Assembly: GCA_963854835.1 (NCBI GenBank) | Contig: OY978526.1 | Span: 46,191,140-46,255,139 of the forward strand | DNA: 64,000 nt | Direction: 5' to 3' | DNA from: Megamerina dolium | Lineage: Eukaryota; Arthropoda; Insecta; Diptera; Megamerinidae | Shown: in pieces, positions 1 to 11,075 of the stretch | How positions within the stretch are numbered: the stretch's first letter is position 1 | Layout: the number at the start of each line of letters is the position of its first letter | Translations under genes and position numbers: made by a program | Notes under the pieces: generated by a model | The model's input: the letters and a program-made list of their open reading frames with translations, nothing else | What the model was told of the DNA's origin: nothing | Databases searched by the model: none

Positions 1-1925
1 CATACTCAATGGAAAACATAACAAATACGTGAGCATTTTTTCCAATAATATGTAAAAACACAATATAAAAGCTTGTAGATCAAATGAATTCAAAATTACC
101 ATCATCAATTTTAAATCAATCGGAAAAGTATAATAAAATTACAATTTATAGTTTAATTGCTTTCCAAACAACCATCAGTCAATCAATCATTGAGAGTTAT
201 GTAATATTCTCTTCACTTTAGTTGTGCATGTAATAATCATTAAACAACAATTACATTTTGTGTGTCCGATTGATACATGGCACAATCAACCAGCAGTATG
301 CAAATATAAAGGTACATATATGTATGTGAATAAAAATATAAACCAATTCTTTTGAAGCGACAATTTTTCTAACAGATTCAACTGCAAAATGTCATATTGA
401 GACAAAACAATGTTCATTATGAGTATACTTTATAATGCATAGTAAAACGTTAACCCATTTGTCATACTGTCACGAAACAGTAAAACTTGTGTACGGACAT
501 TACTGCTGCTTCCACTAATGTCAACGTTGACATGATATCATCATTTGTGTGCACCAGGATGATAGTACATTATATGCGTAACACATATCAAAGGGAATGA
601 AATCCCCCAACTCTTTAATTTCTCTTTATTGCCGTATTGTGACAGCATATCAAAATGTTTGCATTTCCATTTATACTGACATCACCATCACTGACTCTAC
701 GACCACGTAAATGTGCTCATGACAAAATGACATTTTAATTGCATTCCAATTACCATGTACTTTATCTTTCCCATTTTCTCTCATATATAATTTGAGTGCA
801 TAATTAGAGCGAGGACTAAATTAATTTATGCATAAATTATAAATGCTTGTACGTCGCAAGAGTTATTGCTCCGTTATATTATTTGATCTAAACAGGAATT
901 CAAGTATGTCTGCGTGTAACCATGGAATCTCATTACAAATATTCCTTCATACTAATTTAATGAAATAAATGTAATGCATTAAAAACATCTGAGAGACTAT
1001 TTCATACGGTAATCATCCGCACCATTCGAGCTTGTCGATTGTATATTATATTAAGTTTGCATTCTTGGTCAAGGCTCAATAAAGGAAGATTATATTTCAT
1101 TGCTACTATCTTTGCAATATATTTAAATATATTGTTGCGTATTATTGAAATATCGGCTACAGGTTTCATAACTAAAACAACAAACTAATACAATAAATAT
1201 GCCCGTGATACCAAATCATATAGGTGTGCATACATATATGTAGTATAAATCGGAGCCTGAAATAACTGGCTTTTGAACTAAAAAAAAACCGAATTGACAG
1301 TTGTCAATTCAAATTCAAAAACGAAAAACAGAAAATATTTCAGGAAGAGTTTTATCTTTGTCGATATTTCCCTGTAGGGACAATCTTTTTCATTTTCTTT
1401 TTTCATCAGTTTGACTAAACACAAAGAGGTATTATAAAGATATTCAATAAAATACAAGAAAAGTAAGGATTCTCATGTTTTAGAGATTGCTACCACATTT
1501 AATATTATTAGAAAGTTATTAGAGGAAGTACTAGTTAAGTTAAAAGGGAAAAATTAGAGGAGGAAACCATTGAAGACATAAAAGAAACCTAAGCATAAAC
1601 AATATCGCAAACTTCAGTTTAGGTACGCCATAGAAAATTTTACAGGCCATTTTAAGGAAATAAGTAGGTTTACGGTGATTAAAAATCATTATTCCATTAT
1701 AACTTTCATTTCCTGTACTTTTTTTTAACATACCTTTTGTAAGTACAATTGAAATTAGAAATGATATTGAAACTAGAAATCATATAGAAATCAGTTCTTT
1801 ATGAGAGCTTATCGATGAAACATAATGTCAGGTTTTGAATCAAGGGGCTGGTGTATAGAATTGACCAAGGTGCTTTATGTATATTATGTAACTTAGGTGC
1901 TCTGGAAAGCCTTCCACATTTTCGT
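1..1925. other. AT-rich DNA, no gene seen
   Basis: No open frame here resembles a known protein and no repeat shared with the rest of the window was noticed. A 20-base near-perfect palindrome (GAATTGACA, two bases, TGTCAATTC) lies at 1291-1310. The sequence could be intergenic or intronic. Confidence 0.6.
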
Positions 1926-1930
1926 TTTGT

Positions 1931-3400
1931 CTTCTTCTTCTTCATCTTATGTGGCCATAACAACCGATGGTCGGTATAGGCCGAGTATATAATGCGGCGC
2001 CAGTGTTCTCTGTTCTTTGCTAGCTGGCGCCAATTGGATATTTCAAGCGCCGCCAGTTTACTCAATAATTGGTCCTTCCAACGAAGGTTTGGTTCTCTTT
2101 TTTCCTCTTTTTCTGCGTCCTTCAGCGGGTACCGAATTAAATACCTTCTTTGCTGGAGCGTCTTCTTTCATTCGCTCGACATAACCCAGCCAGCGCACCT
2201 AACTATGTCAATGTCAGCGTACAGCTCATACATCTCATCGTTGTACCTCATTCGGTACTCGCTATCAACGCAAGTAGGTCCGAAGATTCTCCGCAGAACA
2301 TTGCTCTCGAAAACTCCAAGCATCCTCTCATACGTGGTGGAAATTGTCCAGGCTTCTGCGCCATGTGTTAGGACAGGAATAATGAGGGACTTGTAGAGTG
2401 TGATTTTCGATCTTCACAAGAGGGCTCGACTACTCAATTGCTTACTCAACCCAAAGTAACACTTGTCAGCAAGAGTTATCCTACGCATGATCTCCAGGCT
2501 GACATCATGACAGCTGTTGATGCTGGTTCCAAGATATACGAAGTCCTTCACCACCTCGAAATCGATACCGATTATGTCAACATCGTCGGCATACGCCAAC
2601 AGTATGACACTTTGTTAAAGATAGTGCCATTATGTCGTAAATATGCAGCTCGTATAATTTTCTCTATAATAAGGTTGAAGAAGTCACACGATAACGAATC
2701 ACTTTGTCTGAAACCTCGTTCGGTATTACACGGTGTGGAGAGGTCCTTCCCCTTTCCACTGCACAACGAGAGTTAAGCAGTGTCATTCTGCAAAGTCGAA
2801 TGAGTTTTGCAGGTATACGAAATTCAGACATAGTTGTATAGAGGTAATCCCTTATCGGACTGTCGAAAACGGCTTTACAATCGACGAATAGATGATGTGT
2901 GTCGATCTGTTTTGCTTGGGTCTTTTCCAGGATTTGACGTAGTGTGAAAATTTGATCGATGCTAGGTTTATTCGGTCTGAAGTCACACTGATACGGTCCA
3001 ATCAGGTGTTGAGCATAGGCTTCAATCTTTCACACCATAAGACGATAAGACCTTGTATGCGATGCTCAGGAGACTTATTTCACGGTAGTTGGCGCAAATT
3101 GTGGGTTCTCCTTCCTTATGTATGGGGCAGAGGACACTGAGACTGCATATGACCTGGTGCATGTAGGTGAGCAGTCATCGTCGCCGGTGTTAAACAACTC
3201 GGCAGGCAGGCCATCAGCACTTGCAGCTTTGTTGTTCTTCATCCTTAAAATGGATGTTTTAACCTCGTCATGGCAGAGTGGTGAAACGTCAACACTATTA
3301 TTCATAATTGGGGTGTTCGGACAATCTCCTTCACTGGCGGAATTGTTCATAGCATCGCCATTCAGTAACTTGGAGAAGTGCTCCCAAGAAGTGTTGTGAA
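1931..3400 (-). pseudogene. RTE-like non-LTR retrotransposon, decayed 3' part (copy 1)
   Basis: Reading the minus strand from 3400 down, fragments of a reverse transcriptase follow in the expected order. A segment with KNNKAASADGLPAELF lies near 3180-3240, a GFRQ-D-LSCDFFN motif near 2680-2710, and the catalytic AYADDVDIIG at about 2570-2599. Next come a YLGTSIN segment, a long degenerate stretch, and the C-terminal tail ISNWRQLAKNREHWRR near 1995-2045. The 3' end reads GGCCACATAAG followed by a short GAA-type tandem repeat at about 1931-1950, as expected for RTE elements, which end in short tandem repeats instead of poly(A). The frame is broken by many frameshifts and stops and the endonuclease domain is missing. 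Part of the RT is also lost after the DGLPAELF block: the copy jumps from FNTGDDD into a cysteine-rich stretch. RTE assignment rests on domain wording and 3' tail; a related CR1-like clade is possible. Confidence 0.75.
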
Positions 3401-3535
3401 GAGACAGATACTAGTAGAGACAGAAATGAGACTCGAGAATTTTCCGAGAATATCAAGTTCCTGAGTGGCAGTTTAAATCACGCAGCTTCTTCTTGTCATG
3501 ACGAAAATGTACTGGGGGAACACTTCTTCTAGCTA

Positions 3536-4545
3536 TTGAATGGCGCCGGTTCGAACAATTCCGCCAGTGGAAGAGATTTCCCGAACACCCCAATCACGAA
3601 TATTGTGGTGAGAAGAGACATTTCTAGGAGAAAGGACAACAAAGCTGCAGCCTGCCTGCTATGATCGGTACGCCTTCATGCACCAACACATAAGCAGAGT
3701 ATGGTCGGACGAAAACATGACCGTTAATTAGAGGCTGTATTCTCTGTGTCGTATATAAAAAGAAGATCAAAAATTCCCACAAGATGCGTACTGTGTGAAA
3801 GAGTGAAGCCGTAGACCTAATTGGTCCACCGTTACACAGATTTTGACACTACTCCAACTCCAAATTGTGGAAAAGAAACAAGAAAAGCAGATTGACACGC
3901 ACCAAAAATTTGTCTATTATAAAGCCGCTTTAGACAGTCCAGGAAGGATTATCTCTTTCGTTACAATTTCTGAGTTCGGTATTCATGTAAAACTCCCTCA
4001 ACTTTGGAGAATATCATTGTAAAGGATCTCTCTTTCCTGCTTAATACCGAACGTCGTGTGACTTTTTCGATTACGCAGCTACTGATTTGAACAAAAGTGT
4101 GATTGGTATAATCGTCAGTCGATGCAGAATTATCTGAATTGAAGATAGAGTAGCATCGAATGGTCCATGTGGGTAACGAAGACATACAGTAGTATACATA
4201 TATATAGAGTCTACAAACAAGGAGTCCTGGCACTTGAGCAATACGCCAGTGTTGACAACTACGCTTTCGACATAGTAAAGGAATTTGTCTGTCTTCAAAT
4301 CAGCATTACTAACACTAGTAATGACGTTGGTCCAGTCTGTCAATGCGAAGCAATTGAGAAATAAAGCCTCCTCTCAACTACGCAACATAACCTACCACAC
4401 ATGCCTGATCTCCGCATATTTGAGTAAAAGCAGGGACACTTCATCTTGATTTAGAGGTTGCTTGGAGTCTCTGAGAAAAATCATACGTAAAATTGACCAT
4501 TCATTTGGTGGTTGATATTCTTGAAATGCCAGTAGCAATAGCATG
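3536..4545 (+). pseudogene. RTE-like retrotransposon fragment in opposite orientation (copy 4)
   Basis: On the plus strand, 3545-3760 encodes degenerate pieces equivalent to the RT part of copy 1 (an NNSAS-type segment, RKDNKAAA, and ACMHQHISRVWSDEN in a broken frame). Around 4240-4340 a second piece, VDNYAFDIVKEFVCLQISI, matches the segment just after the YADD motif in the other copies. A weak match to the C-terminal region runs on to about 4540. Everything between is scrambled. The fragment is the same family as the neighbouring minus-strand copy, so the two lie head to head. It has no coding capacity. Confidence 0.6.
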
Positions 4546-4554
4546 ATGTTATCA

Positions 4555-5660
4555 AGCCAGCTCGCGTAGATACAATACAAATGTTAATATCTAGTTCTGT
4601 AGACTGTGTGACTCCAACATTATTTTTATAACAAACGTTAATAATCTTCTACTTATAACTAACAGTTTTGTTTGTCCTATTGGAAGTATTGTTAGAGAAC
4701 TCGTGCTATTTTTTTGAAATAATTACATTAACTGAAAATCATCGCTAACAATAAGAATATAGGATACATTATCCATTTAATTTAATTAATTATGTGAAAA
4801 AGTGAATGCCGGAGAAGCAATATTTCGGCACTCACACATTTTATTAAACTAACGACAACACAATAAAGGCGGAGTGGCAAGTGTAAGATATCATATTAAT
4901 ACCACAAAATAGAATGATGGGAAAAAATGCACGAAAAACAAAAATCAATAAACATTAAAAGTTGTATGTACTATATAGTACATTCAGCTGTAAATGTTGA
5001 ACACGAAATGATGATTAATAAAAGCTTTTGCTTTTGCACTGAAAATGACAGCAACTAGTATTGTTGAATGCAGTATATAGATAGCAATAAAGCGATGGCA
5101 GTAATTAAATTGTATTCTTCTCTTTAGCAAAATTGTAGTTAATTAAACAAAATTTGGAAAATGGTTAGTAAAAAAAAATATTAGGTCATGCAAGAAGCTT
5201 ATGAGCAATATGATCATTACAATTTAAGTAGTATTACTGTCGTTCATACATAATATTCACAAAGTATCATAGTAAAAGATATGTTATACCTAATAATGTA
5301 AAAGCTACTTTTGGAAATATTGTTTGTGCTTCGGATCAAATTATTATTGTTTTTTTTTTAACTTTCATTTATTTATTAATAAAATCTTACGTACTAAATT
5401 ATACTACACTAACAATTTGCTCTCCGAAACAATGTTGGAAACACAAAAGGGTGGACAAGTATCTCCACAGCAACAAAAGCCTACGTAAGATATTTGGATG
5501 ATTTTAATGTTTGGGAGCTTAACTTCTATAGCTCTTTGTGATTTCTTCCAGAGTTGCAGGGTATGTGAGAAGTGATAGATGATGTTCTGTGCTACATATA
5601 ATTGTGAGACAATATGTTCTACCGTGAAAATATTATTATGCAAATACCGAAATATAATGA
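4555..5660. other. AT-rich DNA with one small hairpin
   Basis: No gene is visible. A short hairpin at 4802-4835 pairs GTGAATGCCG with CGGCACTCAC (nine of ten pairs) around a 14-base loop. Nothing else stands out. Confidence 0.5.
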
Positions 5661-5671
5661 CCGATCACCTT

Positions 5672-6034
5672 TTTTTTCATGTGGCACCTTAAGCCCCGAA
5701 GGGATCATTGGCCGAGCTTCTCTTCCATTACTGTTGTGCGTGTTAAATTTTGGACAGTATTAGGAGGGACCTACTTATTTTAGCCGGTTCCGAACGGCAG
5801 AACTCTTGGGACATCAATTTTTCTGAGCTTTGTCACATAGTTCTTCTAGAAGCTTTTTCATGGCAAATATTTACTGCCGGAAGAATTGCCAATTGCTTGC
5901 CGACAGGTGGGTACCGTTCGAAAGAAAAATCTTTTCGATATTACATTTGTTATGCTTCAGCCGACGATTGAACCCACGACCCAGAGATCAGAAGGCCAAC
6001 ACACTAACCACTGAGCCACGGCACCCACCCACGG
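5672..6034 (-). mobile_element. tRNA-derived SINE, copy 1
   Basis: Minus-strand copy of the SINE family described at 26508-26884. The A box (GGCTCAGTGGTTAG) lies near the right end and the B-box region is slightly altered. The 3' end (left side) reads AAGTGCCACAT and then runs into A-rich sequence. It is flanked by a 10-base imperfect target-site duplication, CGATCACCTT at 5662-5671 and CGATCATCTT at 6035-6044. Open frames inside it are accidental. Confidence 0.8.
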
Positions 6035-6044
6035 CGATCATCTT

Positions 6045-6635
6045 ATTCGCATTAAAAGCTGCTAAAGTAAAATAGATATAGATGAACTAATGTTTTCCTC
6101 TTAAAATGTAAATATGGCAGTTACTTTTGAAACGTACTGTTCGACGAAGTATCCACATAAAAACTTTTACGCGTACCGAACACAATTGCGCAAATAACAT
6201 ACACTGGGCATAGCTGATGTATAGTACATACAACAAACACGACGGAAACGAATAATGGAATAACAACAATTGTTAAAGTAAGAGGAGGAGCAAGGTAGAG
6301 GAGTTAATTTTTGTCAGTAACGTACATTTTCGACGCAATTTGAAATACCAAAAATATTTTCGAGAGAAAAGCCTCATCTGCTCTTAGCAGCAGGCCTCTT
6401 AAAAAATATAGGAACTAATTTTAGGTAGTAAATCTATATGTTTTTTAACTTTGAGCCAATACTACGAAAATAGGGAGTTTTAAACTATAAACTAGCTGGA
6501 ACACATACACTCAGAATAAAGGTTTTCTAGCTAACGTTCTGTCGTGACAAATTTCGCTGATTGTTGCCAGCCTTATTATTATAAGTGTGAACTATGAGAC
6601 ATCATGCCGCAGTCTCTTACTAACTATAAATCTAC
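6045..6635. other. AT-rich DNA, no gene seen
   Basis: No recognisable coding or repeat signal between the SINE and the retrotransposon fragment. Confidence 0.5.
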
Positions 6636-6638
6636 ATT

Positions 6639-6995
6639 CTAGTTCGTGCATCTCCGCACTGTGACAATTACCACAGAACGCTCTGTTAGAGGAATCCCTC
6701 TCATCCATTGCATTTCCTGAAAAGTTGTGACGTCAGCCTTATATTTATCGAGCACATCAAACAGCTGGATATAGCCACCTTCACTATAAATGGATCGGAT
6801 ATTCCAGGTATATATACGTATATCATGGACCTTATTTCGTTTGGGGGGGTTTTCGACAAAAGGAGTAGTCGGTTTCCGAAGTAAGTTTCGATTAAGCTTT
6901 GGGGAAGGGTTTATGTAGCAAGTCCCAAGCCCAACGGACAATCTCTCACTGATGAAGCTTTGTCCACTCACTTAGTCATATAGCATGCAAAACAA
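6639..6995 (-). pseudogene. RTE-like retrotransposon, endonuclease N-terminus (copy 3, part 1)
   Basis: A minus-strand open frame of 110 codons contains DIRIYTWNIRSIYSEGG followed by an FDVLDKYKADVTTFQEMQW block. This is the start of an apurinic-type endonuclease domain, with the TWN and QE-W motifs that contribute to the active site. The stretch before it (SVGLGTCYINPSP) matches the same position of copy 2 near 31430. The frame ends soon after the QE block, and the rest of the endonuclease and the RT are absent. The upstream part of this copy continues beyond an inserted mariner-like element, at 7605-7690. Confidence 0.7.
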
Positions 6996-7600
6996 ACTAA
7001 AGAGTGTTTTTATTCAGTGATGGGCTCATTTCTGGATCAATGGGTATGTGAGGAAGCAAAATTATAGGATGTGGAGTGAAGAAAATGCGCAAAATATCAT
7101 TGGAATCATTGGTCCATACTTCTTTAAAAGCGCGGCAAGCAACAACGTTGGTCTGGTGGGCCATGCTAACTGACTATTTTATTTCTCAATTGCGTGGTAT
7201 GAATGTGCAAGAGATGTGGTCCCAGTAAGACGGTACTATATGCCATACATCGAACATAACAGTCGATTTATTGAAGGTAACATTTGGCGACAAAATAGTC
7301 TCTCGAAATTGATCCTGCACAATTATTGTGGGAATATTTTGTGGGGATAAGTGAAAGAGCTAGTTAATGCTGATAAACCAGCGCCTCTGGATGGAGTTGA
7401 AGATAAACATGAAGGTTACAATTGCTTGAAAAAGTAACCGATTACGCCACGTTCGATTCATCCACGCCGGGCATATGCCCGAAATCATATTCAAACACCA
7501 AGTGCATAAAATTATCCTTCCACTAAAGCCAATAGATCAGAATACTACCACATCATTTTTTTCAAATTTGAGAGTGCATCACTCTAATAAAACACCATTT
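6996..7600 (+). pseudogene. mariner-like transposase fragment nested in RTE copy
   Basis: Plus-strand sequence encodes in broken frames HFWINGYVRKQNYRMW, IIGPYFF, a VQEMW-Q-DGTICHTSN block (second catalytic Asp region), DKIVSRN and a terminal HMPEIIFKH. These are blocks, in order, of the same Tc1/mariner superfamily transposase type seen at 43400-44165. The N-terminal DNA-binding half is missing and there are several frameshifts and short deletions. It lies between two parts of one RTE copy, so it inserted after that RTE copy did. No terminal inverted repeats were found. Confidence 0.7.
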
Positions 7601-7604
7601 ACAA

Positions 7605-7690
7605 GATGTCCAGTGCGTTGAGTTGTGATGAGTTCAACAAAGAATATGCTATTCTCACCAGATTGAGATTGACGCTACCTTGCGACACGT
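7605..7690 (-). pseudogene. RTE-like retrotransposon 5' segment (copy 3, part 2)
   Basis: About 85 bases match 31625-31720 in copy 2 (shared GTTGA-TTG-GATGAGTTCAACAA and a following segment ending near ACACGT). This places it upstream of the endonuclease start. It is separated from the rest of the copy by the mariner-like insertion at 6996-7600. Confidence 0.55.
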
Positions 7691-8045
7691 CACCTTTAAA
7701 TTGTAACACTAAATAAAAAACGAATTTGAAAAGAAAATAATTAAATTAAAACATTCGGTAAATTCCGCGTATGCAAACGCGTATAATTACTTAATTATTC
7801 AAATGCTTTCATGTTTCTTACAATTGGAAGCAATTATCATATTACCACACAAGTGATTACATTACATTTGTGAAAACGTTGAAGTACTTCTGACATCACT
7901 GTTTTATTATACGTTTTATTTTATATTACGATCCCTGTCTACTATGAGTGAGAATTTCATCGCTACTATTAAGTCTAAAATATATTTAAATAATGTAGCA
8001 TCTTTTTTTTATTTCATTTTACTTTCTTTGGTTTTTTCAACATTA
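7691..8045. other. AT-rich DNA, no gene seen
   Basis: Nothing recognisable between the RTE remnant and the Helentron-type element. Confidence 0.5.
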
Positions 8046-8049
8046 TTTT

Positions 8050-9345
8050 TATACCCAGCATAATGTAATAAGCAAGGTATATTCATTCCGGTCAGATGTT
8101 TGTAACCACTTGAAGGAATCTCCGGAGATATAGAAAATTATATATATTCCTGATCAGCGTCACTTAAATTTTCGCTTTAATGATGTCCGTCCGTCCGTCC
8201 GTTCGTCTGCCTGTCACCTGGCTGGTTCGCACGATAATTTGGACAAATATTGAGCTATTTTGACGAAATTTGACATAAGTCATCTATAATCCAAGGGTAC
8301 GGAGGGGATTGATATTGGACATGATCGGTCAACAGCCACGCCCACACCAAGCATTCAAAGCGACCAACCTTGGAATTTAATATACCATCTGGGACAACGA
8401 TGTTTGGCATTAGCCGCATGCTTTTACACGAGAGTAGAAAAAGAACACTGACTTATTTGCCCAACTGCATGCAAAGCAACAACAAAAATAAGCGACATCG
8501 TCTATTTTAACCGAGCTCAACTGAACTTGCTTATATTTTAATCGACCTGAATTATAGTGTTGGAAAGTAAAAAAACAGCACTATTGTGAAAAGACTACTG
8601 GAATGTGCTTGGGAAATTTCAACAACACGTCATATTATTGTAAATATAAACAAAAATAAGCAAAATAAATCAAGTGCAAATATAAATTTATTTTAAATAA
8701 ACAAATATATTTTCCACAGATTCCGCAGGATAGTTTCTTTTTTGTTTTTATTTCGTTTATAAATTTCACGAACAACCATATATACTACCAGCGTTGCTAA
8801 GTAACTAAAGGGAAATTGTATTCAAGTAAAAGGGAAATTAAATGAGAGTTGGTGTTCTTTTGCAACTCGCTTACAAAAGAATACGGCTATTATATTGCCA
8901 CACAATCTTGCCAGAAATGGGCGCGTCACGCCCACTGTTTATAGTAGCCACATAAAAAATGACTGAATTTATTTTAAATTGAAACTCATATTAATATCGT
9001 AGTCGGAAATAATGTGATATGAAACCAACATGCCACGCCCACTTCTTAATGGCGCTACCATACAATGTTGAGAAAATGAAAAAAAATTTAACCGCTATTT
9101 AACCGTGTGGATTAATACTGTAAAGTTAATTAAATTTACAAGAAAGAGGTAAGCCGGGCCACTTTTTATATCTAAGCTTCTGAATTATCTTAAAAACCTC
9201 CTTTAAATTATCCCCTTTAAAACTACCATAACTTACAAAATATTTTGTCAAAGTCAACCATGTTTCGGGTGTAAATTAGTATCATATGTAAAAATTGTTC
9301 CTCAAAAAACTGGTCACGCGGGTCACGGGTTACCCGTTGCAGTGA
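8050..9345 (+). mobile_element. Helentron-type DINE-1/mini-me-like element, copy A
   Basis: Begins ATACCCAGCATAATG and carries the family's head: GAAGGAATCTCCGGAGATATAG, the GATCAGCGTC core, a (GTCC)n tract at about 8188-8205, and GGCTGGTTCGCACGATAA. After the head come degenerate repeat units with CACGCCCAC boxes (near 8338, 8928 and 9036). The body is interrupted by a 475-bp MITE at 8413-8887 and stops near 9340, where sequence associated with a Tc1-like transposon begins. The typical tail (CAGGGTATA plus GC hairpin) is missing. The element is non-coding. Confidence 0.75.
8413..8887. mobile_element. 475-bp MITE inserted in the Helentron-type copy
   Basis: Left arm GCCGCATGCTTTTACACGAG and the reverse complement of the right arm, GCCGTATTCTTTTGTAAGCG, pair over about 43 bases at roughly 75 percent, including ten consecutive bases AAAAGAACAC. 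The insert is flanked by TA at 8411-8412 and 8888-8889. Removing it rejoins the host element's sequence (GTTTGGCAT to TTATATTGCC) as seen at 45520-45570. It has no coding capacity. TA flanks suggest a Tc1/mariner-type mobiliser. Confidence 0.65.
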
Positions 9346-9437
9346 CCCGTTCCTATGATTTTGTTTGTTAGTTTGTGATTAATTTTTCCACATTTTCCAC
9401 ATTTCCACATCATCTGTTTAAATATTGTGTTTTTAAA

Positions 9438-10470
9438 ATGCCAGGCAAAAGGTTATCGGCTGAAGTGGTTCAGCTTATATACTACAATCTCCAATTGGGA
9501 GAAAATGTGAAGTTATCAGAAATGTTCTCTGTAACACGTAAAACAATTTATAATGTTTAAAATCGATCTGAAAATAAGGGTAGATTGGAGCCAAATTGTG
9601 GAGGTGGCCCTAAGCTTAAAATGACTGATCAGGCAGAGCGTTTAATGATGAGGGAACTGCACAAAAATCCACAAATTTCGACCAGAACGCTTGCGGAGAA
9701 ACTCAAGGAAGTGTGTGGTATAGTGGTTTCCCATGAAACTGTACGTCAGGCGATACTGGGAAACAAATACTCATCAAGAGTTGCTCGTAAGAAGCCGCTG
9801 TTACCAGCACAAAATATTGAAAGACGTTTCTCCTTCGCCTCAAGGCTCATTTCTCAACCTGATGAATATTGGGACAACGTAATATTCTGTGATGAAACAA
9901 AAATGATGTTGTATTACAACGATGGACCGACCAGAGTGTGGCGCAAGGCATTAACAGCTTTAGAAAATCGACACATAATTCCTACTGTTAAATTTGGAAA
10001 AATGTTCATTATGATTTGGGGATGTATCTCAAGCAGAGGAGTATGAGAACTGGCTTTTATAGCGTCAACCATGGACGCACAACATTATTTAGGCATTTTG
10101 AAGTCATTTAATCAGTAGTGCGAAAAAATGTGGGTTCATCAGAGAGGGCAAACCGCATTTCAAATTTTATCAAGATAATGACACAAAGCATAAGGCGAGT
10201 AGGGTGTGACTGTGGCTTCTTTATAACTGCGGTAAAATTATGGATACACCAGCCCAAAGTCCAGACCTTAACTCTATTGAAAATCTGTGGGTCTACTTAA
10301 AGAAAAAAGTGGCTAAAAGGCAACCTAAAAACCGTACAGCACTTAAAACTGCTAAATTGGAAGAGTGGCAAAATATACCGAGCAATTATGGCTTAAAAAA
10401 GTTGGTTTATTTTATGAATAAACGGATACAATCCGAGATAGATGCTAAAGGTGGCCATACAAAATACTAA
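9438..10470 (+). pseudogene. Tc1-like transposase pseudogene
   Basis: Starts at ATG 9438 (MPGKRLSAEVVQLIYYNLQ) with a helix-turn-helix region ending SVTRKTIYNV. The same frame continues past a TAA at 9558 (NRSENKGRLEPNCGGGPKL) through a second DNA-binding domain to the catalytic core. The first Asp is in VIFCDETKMM, the second is visible after a frameshift as FYQDNDTKHKA near 10155-10190, and the DD34E Glu is in SPDLNSIENLW at about 10258-10290. It ends IDAKGGHTKY, the usual Tc1-type C-terminus. Besides the first stop there are a TGA at 10044, a TAG near 10116, a frameshift near 10140 and a TGA near 10208, so no protein is made. The 3' flank has two TTCTTGACA direct repeats (about 10530 and 10751), the second ending ACTG|TATA, which looks like the transposon end. 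The left end was not defined. Confidence 0.85.
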
Positions 10471-10760
10471 ATATTTTACTTGATCAAATTTTAACTAATA
10501 AATATTATAAAAAAAGACTTTGTATCGTTTGTGAAAAGAGTTTCTTGACACTTATAAAACTGAGCAAAATTTCTTTTTGTTGCATTATTCTTTTCTTTTG
10601 CGTAGAACTTGCAATTTTTTTTCATGAATCTTTTATAAATACGGTAAATATCTGTAACTAATAAAAAAAATTTGTATATGAATATAAAAGTTGATATTTT
10701 TGGCTAAGAAAGTTGAAAATTTGAATTTTTTTTTAATGTGTAAACTCATTCTTGACATAC

Positions 10761-10762
10761 TG

Positions 10763-10794
<32 letters not shown>

Positions 10795-10909
10795 TAATAT
10801 ATATATGTATATATAATATATATATGTATATATAATATATATATATAATATATATATGTATATATAATATATATATGTATATATAATATATATATATAAT
10901 ATATATATG

Positions 10910-10963
<54 letters not shown>

Positions 10964-10978
10964 ATATATATATATATA

Positions 10979-11065
<87 letters not shown>

Positions 11066-11075
11066 ACATATGCAC
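10761..11075. repeat. (TA)n microsatellite
   Basis: More than 300 bases of TA repeat with interspersed ATATATGTATATATAAT higher-order units in the first half. This is the TA proto-microsatellite region typical of the head of the following element. A long minus-strand open frame across it is an artefact. Confidence 0.9.

Noticed and set aside
1291..1310. 20-base palindrome GAATTGACA-GT-TGTCAATTC
   Set aside because: Isolated and short; expected occasionally in AT-rich sequence of this length.
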